This document shows, piece after piece, positions 1 to 7,876 of a stretch of DNA of 64,000 bases (positions are counted from its first letter, which is position 1; every line of letters begins with the position of its first letter). The stretch is from Acidovorax sp. SUPP3334 (lineage in GTDB: Bacteria > Pseudomonadota > Gammaproteobacteria > Burkholderiales > Burkholderiaceae_C). The position numbers and the translations under genes were made by a program. The notes beneath the pieces are model-generated. The model was not told the DNA's origin, made no database searches, and was given only the letters and a program-made list of their open reading frames with translations. Location of the stretch: positions 62,001 to 126,000 of the forward strand of contig NZ_BQXQ01000001.1 of the NCBI RefSeq assembly GCF_030159055.1, given 5' to 3'.

Positions 1-683
1 GCGTGGACCTGCCACCTCAACAGACCCTGGCCGTGCGCACGGCCGAGCCCACGCAGGACCTGGTCCATCTTCGCCGCCTGCTGGCCGAACACCTGGGCCG
101 CCAGCGCCTGGCCGCACCGGTGAACCACATCACCCTGAGCAGCACCGAAACCGTGCCCTATGCCCAGGCCAGCGCCAGCCTGCTGCCGCCCAGCCCCGAC
201 GATGCGCGCCAGGACCAGGGCGAGCCCTGGCACCAGTGGGTGGAACGGGTCTCGGCCCGGCTGGGGGCGCAGCAGGTGCAGGTGGCCGTGCTGCAGGCCG
301 ACCACCGGCCGGAATGCATGCTGCGCTGGGAGCCGGCTGCGGGCGGCGGCCCCGGCCACGCGCGGCCCGGGGCTGTGAACGGGGATGTGAAAGGGGCTGG
401 TGCTGTGGCGGCGGACGCCGCGCTGTGGCCAGGCTGGCTGGTGCGCCCGCCCCAGCGCCTGGCCCTGCAGGGCAGCCGCCCGGCGTGGCACGGCCCGTTG
501 ACGCTGCTGGCCGGCCCCCACCGCTTCGACGGCGGCTGGTGGGACGCATCGCAGCATCTGGAGCGGCGCGACTACTTCGTGGCCCACAACGACACCGTGG
601 GCACGGTCTGGATCTTTCGGCAATGGGCCGGCCCGCGCGAGGCGGGCCGGCACGACTGGTTCCTGCACGGGGTCTTCGGATGA
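1..683 (+). CDS. imuB: ImuB, C-terminal part (truncated by window edge)
   Basis: C-terminal 226 or so residues of a Y-family-polymerase-like protein of the ImuA-ImuB-DnaE2 translesion mutasome. The reading frame is open to the left edge, so the start lies outside the window. The visible tail has the typical ImuB ending, with a DYFVAHND stretch, then VWIFR and a terminal WFLHGVFG. Known family role: ImuB is a catalytically dead adaptor that recruits DnaE2 to the beta clamp; the catalytic half is not visible here. Its TGA overlaps the ATG of dnaE2 (ATGA at 680-683), so the two genes were translationally coupled. Because dnaE2 is broken, this gene has probably lost its partner in this strain (inference). 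An alternative start inside the window is unlikely, since the whole fragment reads as C-terminal domain. Confidence 0.85.
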   Translation, partial: VDLPPQQTLAVRTAEPTQDLVHLRRLLAEHLGRQRLAAPVNHITLSSTETVPYAQASASLLPPSPDDARQDQGEPWHQWVERVSARLGAQQVQVAVLQADHRPECMLRWEPAAGGGPGHARPGAVNGDVKGAGAVAADAALWPGWLVRPPQRLALQGSRPAWHGPLTLLAGPHRFDGGWWDASQHLERRDYFVAHNDTVGTVWIFRQWAGPREAGRHDWFLHGVFG

Positions 684-3428
684 GCAGCGCCCACCCCGCC
701 CACGCCTTGCCGGACTATGCCGAGCTGCATTGCCTGACCAACTTCAGCTTTCAGCGCGGCGCGTCGCACCCCGCCGAACTGGTGCAGCGCGCGGCTGAAC
801 TGGGCTACACGGCGCTGGCGATCACCGACGAATGCTCGGTGGCCGGCGTGGTGCGGGCGCACACCGAGGCCAAGAAATGCGGCCTGTCCCTCATCGTGGG
901 CAGCGAGTTCGCCTGGGGCGACCTGCGCCTCGTGGCGCTGGCGCGCGATGCCGAAGGCTGGGGCAACCTGTGCGAGTTCATCACCGCGGCGCGGCAGGCT
1001 GCGCCCAAGGGCGAATACCGCCTGCACGCCGGCACCGACTTCGCGCTGCTGCGTGGCTGCGAGGTGCTGCTGGCGCCGCGCCGCGATCAGCTCGTTGCTA
1101 CTGATTTGATAGCTGTCAAGGCATGTTTTTCTAGGGCGCAAAGGCTATTCAGTGCTTTGGGCATTGCCCCCTGGCTGGCGGTGGAGCAGTCCCTGGCCCC
1201 CGATGACGGCCTGTGGCTGACCACGCTGGAGCAGGTGGGCGATGCGCTGGGCCTGCCGCTCGTCGCCGCGGGCGATGTGCACATGCACGTGCGTGGCCGC
1301 AAGCGCCTGCAGGACGTGGTCACGGCCGTGCGGCTGGGGCGGCCCGTGGCGGACTGCGGCTTTGCGCTGCAGCCCAACGCCGAGCGCCACCTGCGCGCCC
1401 GCATGCGCCTGGCCGCCATCTACCCGCCCGTGCTGCTGGCGGCCACGCTCACCGTCGCGTCGCGCTGCAAGTTCAGCCTGGACGAGATCCGCTACCGCTA
1501 TCCGAAAGAAACCGTGCCGGACGGCATGACCCCGGGCGAAGCCCTGGCCTGGTACACCGAGCAGGGCGCCCAAGGCCGCTACCCGACGGGCGTGCCTGAG
1601 GCCGTGTGCAGGCAGATCGCCACAGAACTCGAACCCATCGCGCATTGCCGGTACGAGATGTACTTTCTCACCGTGCACGACATCGTTCGCTACGCCCGCA
1701 GCCAGGGCATCCTGTGCCAGGGCCATGGCTCCGCCGCCAATTCGGCGGTGTGCTTCTGCCTGGGCATCACGGCGGTCGATCCCGGCAAGACGAAGCTGCT
1801 GTTCGAGCGCTTCATCAGCAAGGAGCGCGACGAGCCGCCCGACATCGACGTGGACTTCGAGTACGACCGGCGCGAAGACGTCATCCAGTACATCTACACC
1901 AAGTACGGCCGCGAGCGGGCGGCGATCACGGCGGTGGTCATCAGCTATCGCACGCGCAGCGCGCTGCGCGACGTGGGCAAGGCGCTGGGCGTGGCGCCCG
2001 CCCTCATCGACGCCTTCGCCAAGGACCACCACTGGTTCGACGAGACGATCGCCACCGACCGATTGCAGGAACTGGCGGACGCCGTGGGCGTGCCGCTGGC
2101 GCCGCACATCGCCGAGCTGTGGCTCAAGCTGGCGCGCGATCTGAAGGGTTTTCCGCGCCACCTGAGCCAGCACGTGGGCGGCTTCGTGCTGACCGAAGGC
2201 AAGCTCACCCGGCTGGTGCCCGTGGAGCCCGCCAGCATGGACGGCCGCTCGATCATCCAGTGGGACAAGGACGACCTGGAATGGCCGATGGGCTGCGCCG
2301 CTCCATGGCGCCATGGAAGCGCACGGGCGGCGTGCACCGCTTCAAAGAGCCGTTCATGCAGGGCATGGCAGACAACGGCTACAGCGAGGATTTCGCCGTG
2401 CGCATCTTCAAGCAGATCGAGGGCTTCGGCGAATACGGCTTTCCCGAAAGCCATGCCTACAGCTTCGCCATGCTGGTTCAAACGCCACGAACCCGCGTGC
2501 TTTCTGGCGGCGCTGCTCAACGCTCAGCCCATGGGGTTCTACACGCCCTCGCAACTGGTGCAGGACGCCGTGCGCCACGGCATCCGCGTGCTGCCCATCG
2601 ACGTGGTGCACAGCGACTGGGAATCGACCCTGGAAGGCGAACCCCAGCCCGTGCGCGGTGTGGCCGGCCCGCAGCCCGCAGCCCGCCGTGCGCCTGGGGC
2701 TGCGGCTGGTGGCGGGGCTGGCAGGGGCCGCCGCCGGGCGGCTGGTCAAGGCGCGCGCCGCCCAGGCATTCGAAAGCACCGAAGACCTGGCCTTGCGCGC
2801 CCGGCTGGACCGGCCCGCGCTGCAGGCCCTGGCGGCGGCCGATGCGCTGCGCTCTTTGTCCGGCCACCGGCGCCAGCAGGCCTGGGACGCCGCCGCGCAA
2901 TGGCGCGCGCCGGCGCTGCTGCAAGACGCTGCGGTGAACGAGGTTCCGCTGGCCCTGGCCGAAGCGCCCGAGGGCGAAGAGATTTTGTTCGACTACGCCG
3001 CCACCGGCCTCACGCTGCGCCGCCATCCGCTCGCCCTGCTGCGCGGCCGGCTGGATCGCTGGTGGCTGCTCACCGCCCTGGCGCTGCGCGACATGCCCAG
3101 CGGGCGGTGCGTGCGTGCCTGCGGCATCGTCACCGTCCGGCAGCGGCCGGGGTCGGCCAAGGGCACGATGTTCATCACGCTGGAAGACGAGACCGGGCCC
3201 GTCAACGTCATCGTCTGGCCATCGCTGGTGGAAACCTGGCGCAATGCCCTGCTGCGATCGCGCCTGCTGGCGGTGGAGGGCCTGTGGCAGTCCAGCCCGA
3301 GCCCGCCGGGAACGCCGCCGGGACAGAGCGGCGCGGTGCGCCATCTGGTCGCCCAGCGCTGCAAGGACATGACCCCGCTGCTCGGCCGCCTGGCGCAGGC
3401 GCTGGACGGCAGCCGGGATTTCCATTGA
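680..3428 (+). pseudogene. dnaE2: dnaE2, error-prone DNA polymerase III alpha, disrupted
   Basis: The sequence is clearly DnaE2 but cannot be read in one frame. From 680 it runs as PHP domain and polymerase core, with the catalytic [12 protein letters not shown] motif encoded near 1840-1870. Near 2281-2286 the text jumps from WDKDDLE straight to [13 protein letters not shown] in another frame. About 140-150 residues present in other DnaE2 proteins are missing, including the region that normally carries the third catalytic Asp (KVDVLALGM-type motif). Near 2476-2480 about 17 nt are lost after SFAMLV, and the frame shifts back. A third shift lies between about 2645 and 2690, in a GCCCGCA-type tandem run. 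The OB-fold C-terminus (FITLEDETGPVNVIVWP) and TGA at 3426-3428 are intact. A dispersed repeat copy is embedded in frame at 1095-1160. The large deletion makes sequencing error an unlikely sole cause. Confidence 0.88.
1095..1160 (+). repeat. Dispersed palindromic repeat, copy A (inside dnaE2)
   Basis: The 19-nt head TTGCTACTGATTTGATAGC (1095-1113) is followed by a 22-nt spacer containing AAGGCATG and a GCGC-AAAGGC tail. The local base composition is much more AT-rich than the surrounding dnaE2. It is read through in frame and encodes roughly residues 139-160 of the ancestral DnaE2. Confidence 0.7.
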
Positions 3429-3455
3429 GGCGCGGGCGTAGCCCCGGGCGATTCG

Positions 3456-3516
3456 AGGTAAAAAGTGGCTCCAGCGCAGGGGAATCAAGGGGTGGAAGCT
3501 ATTGAATCAATAGCAA
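3456..3516 (-). repeat. Dispersed palindromic repeat, copy B
   Basis: On the minus strand: head TTGCTATTGATTCAATAGC (3498-3516), 20-nt spacer, then GCGCTGGAGCC and a short T-run. GCTATTGA and TCAATAGC form a perfect 8-bp stem with a one-base loop. It fills the gap between the convergent ends of dnaE2 and the AsmA-family gene. Confidence 0.85.
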
Positions 3517-3530
3517 GCACCGCCTGAAGA

Positions 3531-5825
3531 TCAACGTGCGGGGGCTGGCGCCGGTGTGTGTGACGACGCCGGGGGCTTGGGTGCGGCGCCGGCAGCGCCG
3601 CCCTGCACCTTGTCTCCTGCGCGGGCCAGCAGCACGGCGCAGTTCTCGTCGTCGTCTGCGGCCGGCACCGTGATGGGCGCCAGGGCCAGCGCCACCGGTG
3701 CGACCACCGCTGCGGCCACGGCAGCGCCTGCCCGCAGCAGCAGAGGGCCCGCTTCCAGGCCGACCTTCGGTTCGGCGAAGGGCCCGCGCACATACAGCGG
3801 CGTGCGCAGCGAGAAAAACTTCCACTGCAGCGATTCGGGCTTGATGCGCAGGTCAAGGTGCTCGCGCCCCAGGTCGGCCGTGCCGGTGGCTTCCACCGTG
3901 GCCTCGTTGGTGCTCAGCTTCACGGAGCGCGTCTGCGCGATGCCGTCCTTCACCGAAAAGTCGGCCACGGCGCAGCGCAGCTGCACTTCCTTGTCGTCGC
4001 CGAAGAGCTTGGAGACGACCACGCTGCCCACGTTGAGCGCCGCCAGGTCCAGCATCTGCTTGCTGAAGCGGCCATCGCGGATGTACAGCCGCGCCTCGCC
4101 GCTGGCACCGCCCAGCATGCTGGCCACCGACTGGCCGCTGCCGTTCAGGGCCACCGCGCCATCGAGCCGGCCGAAGCTCTTTTCCATCAGCTCGACCTTG
4201 GGAAACAGGCCCGACAGCCGCAGCCCTTCGATATTGCCGCGCAACTGCGCCTTCAGCGGTTTAGCCCGGCTGTCCAGCACCACCGTGGAATCGATCTTGC
4301 CCTGCGCCACGCCGAACTGCAGGGGCGAGAGCGTCAGCATGGCGTTGTCCAGCACCGCGTGGAGGCGCAGGTTCTCGATCGGCAGGCTTTCGTCGCGAAT
4401 GATCTGCTGGCCGCTGAAGGTCAGGTCCAGGTCCATCGCATTCCAGCGGTCGGTGGCGAAGGCCACATCCGGCAGCACCTTGCCCGGCCGTTTCGACGTG
4501 CCTTTCTCGGCCTTGCCTTCGCCCGTGGGGGCGCCCAGCACCGGGCCCAGATCGGCCAGGCGCAGCTTTCTGGAAGTCATCGTGCCTTTCAGGCGGGGCC
4601 GTGGCTTGGCGGAGCCATAGGTCAGGCTGCCGTGCAGATCGCTTTCGCCCACCGTACCGTCGAAATCGCGGTATTCCCACACCGCGTTCTCGGGCGCCAG
4701 GCTGCCCACCAGCCGGCCGCGCGTGCGAAACGGCGGCGTGTTCGGCAGCACGAGGCCCGTCAGGTCGTACAGGTCGGCCATGCTGTCGGCTTTGAGCATC
4801 ACCTTCAGGTCCATGCCCGACAGCGCGGCCGGGTTGGACAGGATGCCCTCCACCTCGGCTTCCACGGTGCCGGCGCGGGCCTTGAACCGCAGGGGGTAAT
4901 CGACGACCTTCTCGCGCAGGTCCATCACGTGTCCCGCTTCGCCGCGGCCCTGGATGCGAGCCTTGGCGTAACGCCCGCGCACCTCGAACTTCACGCCGTA
5001 CGGACTGGCTTTCTGCCCGGCGGGCGTGTCGATGGTCGCGAGCTGGGCGGTGAAGGCCAGGTCTTTCACGGCGTCGGCATAGGCCAGTTGGCCGTCGCGC
5101 ACCACGATCCGGCCCACGCTCACGCTCCATGGGTTGGGCTTTGCGGGCTCGCCGTCCTTGGCGGGGCGGTCGAAGGTCCAGTTGTTGCTGCCGTCGGCCT
5201 TGCGTGCCAGCGCCACGTCGGGCACGGTCAGCTGCAGCGTGTCGATGGACACGTGGCGAGACAGAAGCGGCAGAAGGTGCAGCGATGCACTCACGCTTCC
5301 CAGCGTCGCCATGGGGTAGCCGGCCGCCGGGACCGTGCTTTCGCCGCTTTCGGGCGCGGGCGTCGCCACGGGGGCCGATGCGCCGGATGCCGGTGCCTGC
5401 GCGGCACGGGCCTGCACGGTCGCCGTCGAGGCATCGTCCGTCTGCACGTCCAGCGCGCCGAATCGGCCGAAGTCCGAGCGGTTGTCCATCACCAGCCGAT
5501 CCGCCTGCACCGTGACCCCGGGCACCCAGCGGCGCCAGCCCGTCTCGGCCGGCTGCGGCCAGTGCCAATGGGCCGTCAGATCGCCCTCGATGGCAAACCG
5601 CCGGCCCGTGGCCTCGCTGACCTGCTGGTTGATCCAGGGCTTGGCCCGGTTCCAGTCGAACCAGGCCATGAATGCCATGACGAGCAGCAGGATGATGACC
5701 AAGCCCGCCACCGCGGCCAGGGGGGCTCTGGAACGCCGCCGTGCGGGCGCTGAAGCCGCAGGCACAGGCGGTGCGCTCGGCAGCGGGGCAGGGGAAGAAG
5801 GCGGGTTCTCTGGGGGCATGGTCAT
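3531..5825 (-). CDS. AsmA family protein
   Basis: A 764-residue envelope protein of the AsmA family, a group linked in other Gram-negatives to outer-membrane biogenesis and lipid transport between membranes. The N-terminus is Pro/Ala-rich and cytoplasmic. One membrane segment lies at about residues 36-56 (LAAVAGLVIILLLVMAFMAW), followed by the long periplasmic beta-rich region typical of AsmA, with the C-terminal AsmA_2 part around residues 520-700. Residues after about 700 are Ala/Pro-rich. The ATG at 5825 gives MTMPPENP; a second in-frame ATG lies two codons downstream. Only a weak GAAGA Shine-Dalgarno is visible. The gene stands alone, convergent with dnaE2 and divergent from the 6.1-kb effector candidate. 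The exact substrate cannot be told from the sequence. Confidence 0.85.
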   Translation of the reverse strand: MTMPPENPPSSPAPLPSAPPVPAASAPARRRSRAPLAAVAGLVIILLLVMAFMAWFDWNRAKPWINQQVSEATGRRFAIEGDLTAHWHWPQPAETGWRRWVPGVTVQADRLVMDNRSDFGRFGALDVQTDDASTATVQARAAQAPASGASAPVATPAPESGESTVPAAGYPMATLGSVSASLHLLPLLSRHVSIDTLQLTVPDVALARKADGSNNWTFDRPAKDGEPAKPNPWSVSVGRIVVRDGQLAYADAVKDLAFTAQLATIDTPAGQKASPYGVKFEVRGRYAKARIQGRGEAGHVMDLREKVVDYPLRFKARAGTVEAEVEGILSNPAALSGMDLKVMLKADSMADLYDLTGLVLPNTPPFRTRGRLVGSLAPENAVWEYRDFDGTVGESDLHGSLTYGSAKPRPRLKGTMTSRKLRLADLGPVLGAPTGEGKAEKGTSKRPGKVLPDVAFATDRWNAMDLDLTFSGQQIIRDESLPIENLRLHAVLDNAMLTLSPLQFGVAQGKIDSTVVLDSRAKPLKAQLRGNIEGLRLSGLFPKVELMEKSFGRLDGAVALNGSGQSVASMLGGASGEARLYIRDGRFSKQMLDLAALNVGSVVVSKLFGDDKEVQLRCAVADFSVKDGIAQTRSVKLSTNEATVEATGTADLGREHLDLRIKPESLQWKFFSLRTPLYVRGPFAEPKVGLEAGPLLLRAGAAVAAAVVAPVALALAPITVPAADDDENCAVLLARAGDKVQGGAAGAAPKPPASSHTPAPAPAR

Positions 5826-6001
5826 GGGTATTTTCTTCGGGCCATGCTAGCCCGTGCATGGGGGTTCACCCGCCTGCAAAGCCGCTTTGCCGCCGTTGTC
5901 CTACAGAGGCGCCAGCGCTGTTGCAAGGGGCGGAACGGGGTGTGGCAAAGGCGGCCTGATGGGCTCGGCCGCAGAGGCCATGCGCGGTTGACCCGACCGT
6001 T

Positions 6002-6026
6002 TTCGGGCCGGCGCGCGTCGCTTCGG
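6002..6026 (+). promoter_or_regulatory. PIP box-like motif (TTCGG-N15-TTCGG)
   Basis: Two TTCGG pentamers at 6002-6006 and 6022-6026 are separated by exactly 15 nt. They match the plant-inducible-promoter consensus TTCGB-N15-TTCGB bound by HrpX/HrpB-type activators of type III secretion genes. It lies 60 nt upstream of the ATG at 6086. In Xanthomonas a -10 box follows 30-32 nt downstream. Here that place (6057-6064) holds only AAAGAT-like sequence, a partial match. About one such motif would be expected by chance on both strands of 64 kb, but far fewer at this distance from a start codon. Confidence 0.5.
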
Positions 6027-6085
6027 GGGGCGGGCCCCACGTGCTTGAACCCGCGCGGAAAGATGCCCGGATCAGGAGGTCATTC

Positions 6086-6667
6086 ATGGATTATTTGAAA
6101 AAGCTGGGCCGCTCGCCGGCCCAAAACGCTGCTGGCCGAGCAGCGTCATCGTCCGAAAAGTCCGAGCCGCAAGGTCGCGCTGCGGGCCGATCCAGTTCCG
6201 TGCGCATTCCGGATGCGCTGAGTTCGCTGCTGGCGCGCCGCAGCAATCGGCGCAGCCAGTCCATGGACCTGGAAAGCGGCGAGTCCCGCCAGGAACTGGT
6301 CAAGCTGGAGGCCATGCAGTACGAACGAATACCGTTCGAGGTGATGCTGAAAGAGATCGACATCGCGTTGCTGCCCGCCCCGCCAGAGGACACCCGTTCC
6401 CACGCCGAAATCAAGGCGCAACGGCGCGAGCGCTACGACATCCAGAAGCGCCAGCGAGGCCTGTCGCAGCAGTTGGAGCAAACGATGGAGCAGAGGCTGC
6501 AAGAAAGGCTTCAGTACGCTGCGTCGCTGAAACTGGTCTCGGCATCGGCGCCGGACTTCTCCAACCGGCTCCCGCCCGTCCACGAACACCCCAGCGGGTC
6601 CGATGCCTCTTCGGTTGAGCCCTCGCAAAATGCCTCGCCCGCAAAATCCGCTGCGGAAGGGCCATAG
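6086..6667 (+). CDS. Candidate type III secreted effector, unknown function
   Basis: A 193-residue protein that I do not recognise. The start is ATG 6086, preceded by a strong AGGAGGT at 6074-6080; an upstream in-frame ATG at 6041 has no such site. The N-terminus looks like a type III secretion signal: 10 of the first 50 residues are Ser, with basic patches and low complexity. There is no signal peptide, no membrane segment and no Cys. Residues 64-100 contain a hydrophobic/acidic stretch (FEVMLKEIDIALLP). Residues 108-150 are a charged, Gln-rich predicted coiled coil. The last 40 residues are Ser/Pro-rich. A PIP-like box lies upstream and a strong terminator directly downstream, so it is a one-gene transcript. 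It sits beside an insertion sequence and an rhs fragment. The effector assignment is inference from promoter, composition and context; a cytoplasmic hypothetical protein remains possible. Confidence 0.55.
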   Translation: MDYLKKLGRSPAQNAAGRAASSSEKSEPQGRAAGRSSSVRIPDALSSLLARRSNRRSQSMDLESGESRQELVKLEAMQYERIPFEVMLKEIDIALLPAPPEDTRSHAEIKAQRRERYDIQKRQRGLSQQLEQTMEQRLQERLQYAASLKLVSASAPDFSNRLPPVHEHPSGSDASSVEPSQNASPAKSAAEGP

Positions 6668-6668
6668 A

Positions 6669-6692
6669 AAAAGGGGCTGAAAAGCCCCTTTT
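6669..6692 (+). terminator. Rho-independent terminator of the effector candidate
   Basis: A perfect 10-bp stem AAAAGGGGCT/AGCCCCTTTT with a GAAA loop begins 2 nt after the TAG stop and ends in a T-run. The A/T flanks make it potentially bidirectional. A second GC-rich hairpin (CCACGGA/TCCGTGG) follows at 6699-6723. Confidence 0.9.
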
Positions 6693-6742
6693 GCAGCGCC
6701 ACGGAGCGCGTTCGCGTCCGTGGATCAGGTATCGATTGGAGC

Positions 6743-7796
6743 GGCTTTGTTGCACAAACTCCATTCAGGCCGAGATAACCCCAAACCCCGGACGCAGCTA
6801 CGCCACAGCGGGCACCGACACAGGCACCGTTGTCGGGCACCCAAGCTGCGTGAAGCGGTTGAGCAAAGCCACCCGCACATGCAACTCCACCACCTGGCGC
6901 TCAAACGTTCTGGCCATCACCCGCTCGCCCAGCCTTTTGAAGCAGTGCATCTTGGTCTCCACCAGGCTTCGGCGGTGGTAGCCGCTGCATTGCTTCCAAA
7001 TCCCGCGCCCCAGCCTTTTGCACGCCCGTAGCGCTTCGTTGCGCACTGCCGCCCCTTGCCTGGTTTCCTTCCAAGGCTTGCCGTTCTTGCGCGGGGGTAT
7101 TACCGCCTGCGCGCCTCTTTGCGCTATCGCCGCATGGCAGTCTTTGGTGTCATAGGCACCGTCGGTACTCACACTGGCTATCGGTTCATCCGGCGGTATC
7201 TGCGCCAGCAGTCCGGGCAGCATGGGCGCCTCGCCCACGCTGTTGTCTGTGACTTCAATGGCCCGTATCTCCAGCGTGCTGGCATCAATGCCCAAGTGCA
7301 CCTTGCGCCACTGCCGTCGGTATTCAGCCCCGTGTTTCTTGCACTTCCATTCCCCTTCGCCCAGGAATTTGATGCCCGTGCTGTCCACCAGCAAATCCAG
7401 CGCTGTGCTGCTGCGCCGGTAAGGCAGTTGCACTTGCAGTGTTCTCTGGCGGCGGCTTAAGGTGCTGAAGTCGGGAACCCGCCAATTGAGCTTGGCCAAC
7501 TCCAGCAGGCTTTGAATCAGCCCCAGGCTCTGGCGCAGTGCCAAGCCAAACAGGCACTTGATGCTCAGGCAAAACTGAATGGCTGCGTCAGTGAACGTGT
7601 GATGGCGACCCCGCTTGCCACTGGTGGATGCATACCACTGCATGTCTTTGTCCAGCCAGATCGTGAGCGATCCACGCGCTTTGAGTGCTGCGTTGTACTC
7701 AGTCCAATTGGTGGTCTTGTAGCGGGTCTTTGGCTGCCGGGGTTCACTCATGCGTCCAAGCTACCAGCGCAAAGGGGCGGTTTGTGCAACAAAGCC
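6743..7796 (-). mobile_element. IS5-family insertion sequence (IS903-like group)
   Basis: A complete element of 1054 bp bounded by perfect 16-bp terminal inverted repeats, GGCTTTGTTGCACAAA at 6743-6758 and its complement at 7781-7796. It holds a single intact transposase gene on the minus strand. The flanks show no target-site duplication (6734-6742 versus 7797-7805), so one side may have been rearranged after insertion. The right end lies about 30 bp from a large palindrome and the truncated rhs fragment. Confidence 0.92.
6798..7751 (-). CDS. IS5-family transposase
   Basis: A 317-residue DDE transposase, the usual length for the IS903-like group of IS5. The N-terminal segment RYKTTNWTEYNAALKARGSL is characteristic. 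Likely catalytic residues are D123 (in LLVDSTG), D197 (in STDGAYD) and E265. The signature Y-2-R-3-E-6-K is perfect, with Y258, R261, E265 and K272. There is no frameshift or internal stop, so the enzyme is probably active. It starts at ATG 7751 and ends in TAG 40-odd bases inside the left inverted repeat. Function: cut-and-paste movement of its own element. Confidence 0.95.
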   Translation of the reverse strand: MSEPRQPKTRYKTTNWTEYNAALKARGSLTIWLDKDMQWYASTSGKRGRHHTFTDAAIQFCLSIKCLFGLALRQSLGLIQSLLELAKLNWRVPDFSTLSRRQRTLQVQLPYRRSSTALDLLVDSTGIKFLGEGEWKCKKHGAEYRRQWRKVHLGIDASTLEIRAIEVTDNSVGEAPMLPGLLAQIPPDEPIASVSTDGAYDTKDCHAAIAQRGAQAVIPPRKNGKPWKETRQGAAVRNEALRACKRLGRGIWKQCSGYHRRSLVETKMHCFKRLGERVMARTFERQVVELHVRVALLNRFTQLGCPTTVPVSVPAVA

Positions 7797-7799
7797 CCT

Positions 7800-7863
7800 G
7801 GGTTATCAAATCGCCCTCATGCCCTAGGAGATCATGCCTTAATTGCTATTAAAATAATAGCAA
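7800..7863 (-). repeat. Dispersed palindromic repeat, copy C
   Basis: On the minus strand: head TTGCTATTATTTTAATAGC (7845-7863), a 20-nt spacer starting AATTAAGGCATGATC, then a GGGCATGAGGGC-like tail. Spacer and tail resemble the copy inside dnaE2 (both carry AAGGCATG and CTAGGGC). Its first spacer half is mirrored on the other side of the head, making the palindrome listed separately. Confidence 0.75.
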
Positions 7864-7876
7864 TTAAGGCATGATC
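7830..7876. repeat. Perfect 22-bp inverted repeat (long hairpin)
   Basis: The arms 7830-7851 and 7855-7876 are exact reverse complements and leave only an AAA loop. The arm begins GATCATGCCTTAATTGC. The structure is AT-rich in a GC-rich region and marks the left boundary of the rhs fragment, whose first ATG (7871) lies inside the right arm. Confidence 0.9.

Noticed and set aside
1606-2937. Separate 443-codon gene inside dnaE2
   Set aside because: Only its middle part matches DnaE2, as a frame-shifted piece; the rest is shadow.
6734-7805. Target-site duplication of the IS element
   Set aside because: Flanking 9-mers and 4-mers on the two sides do not match.
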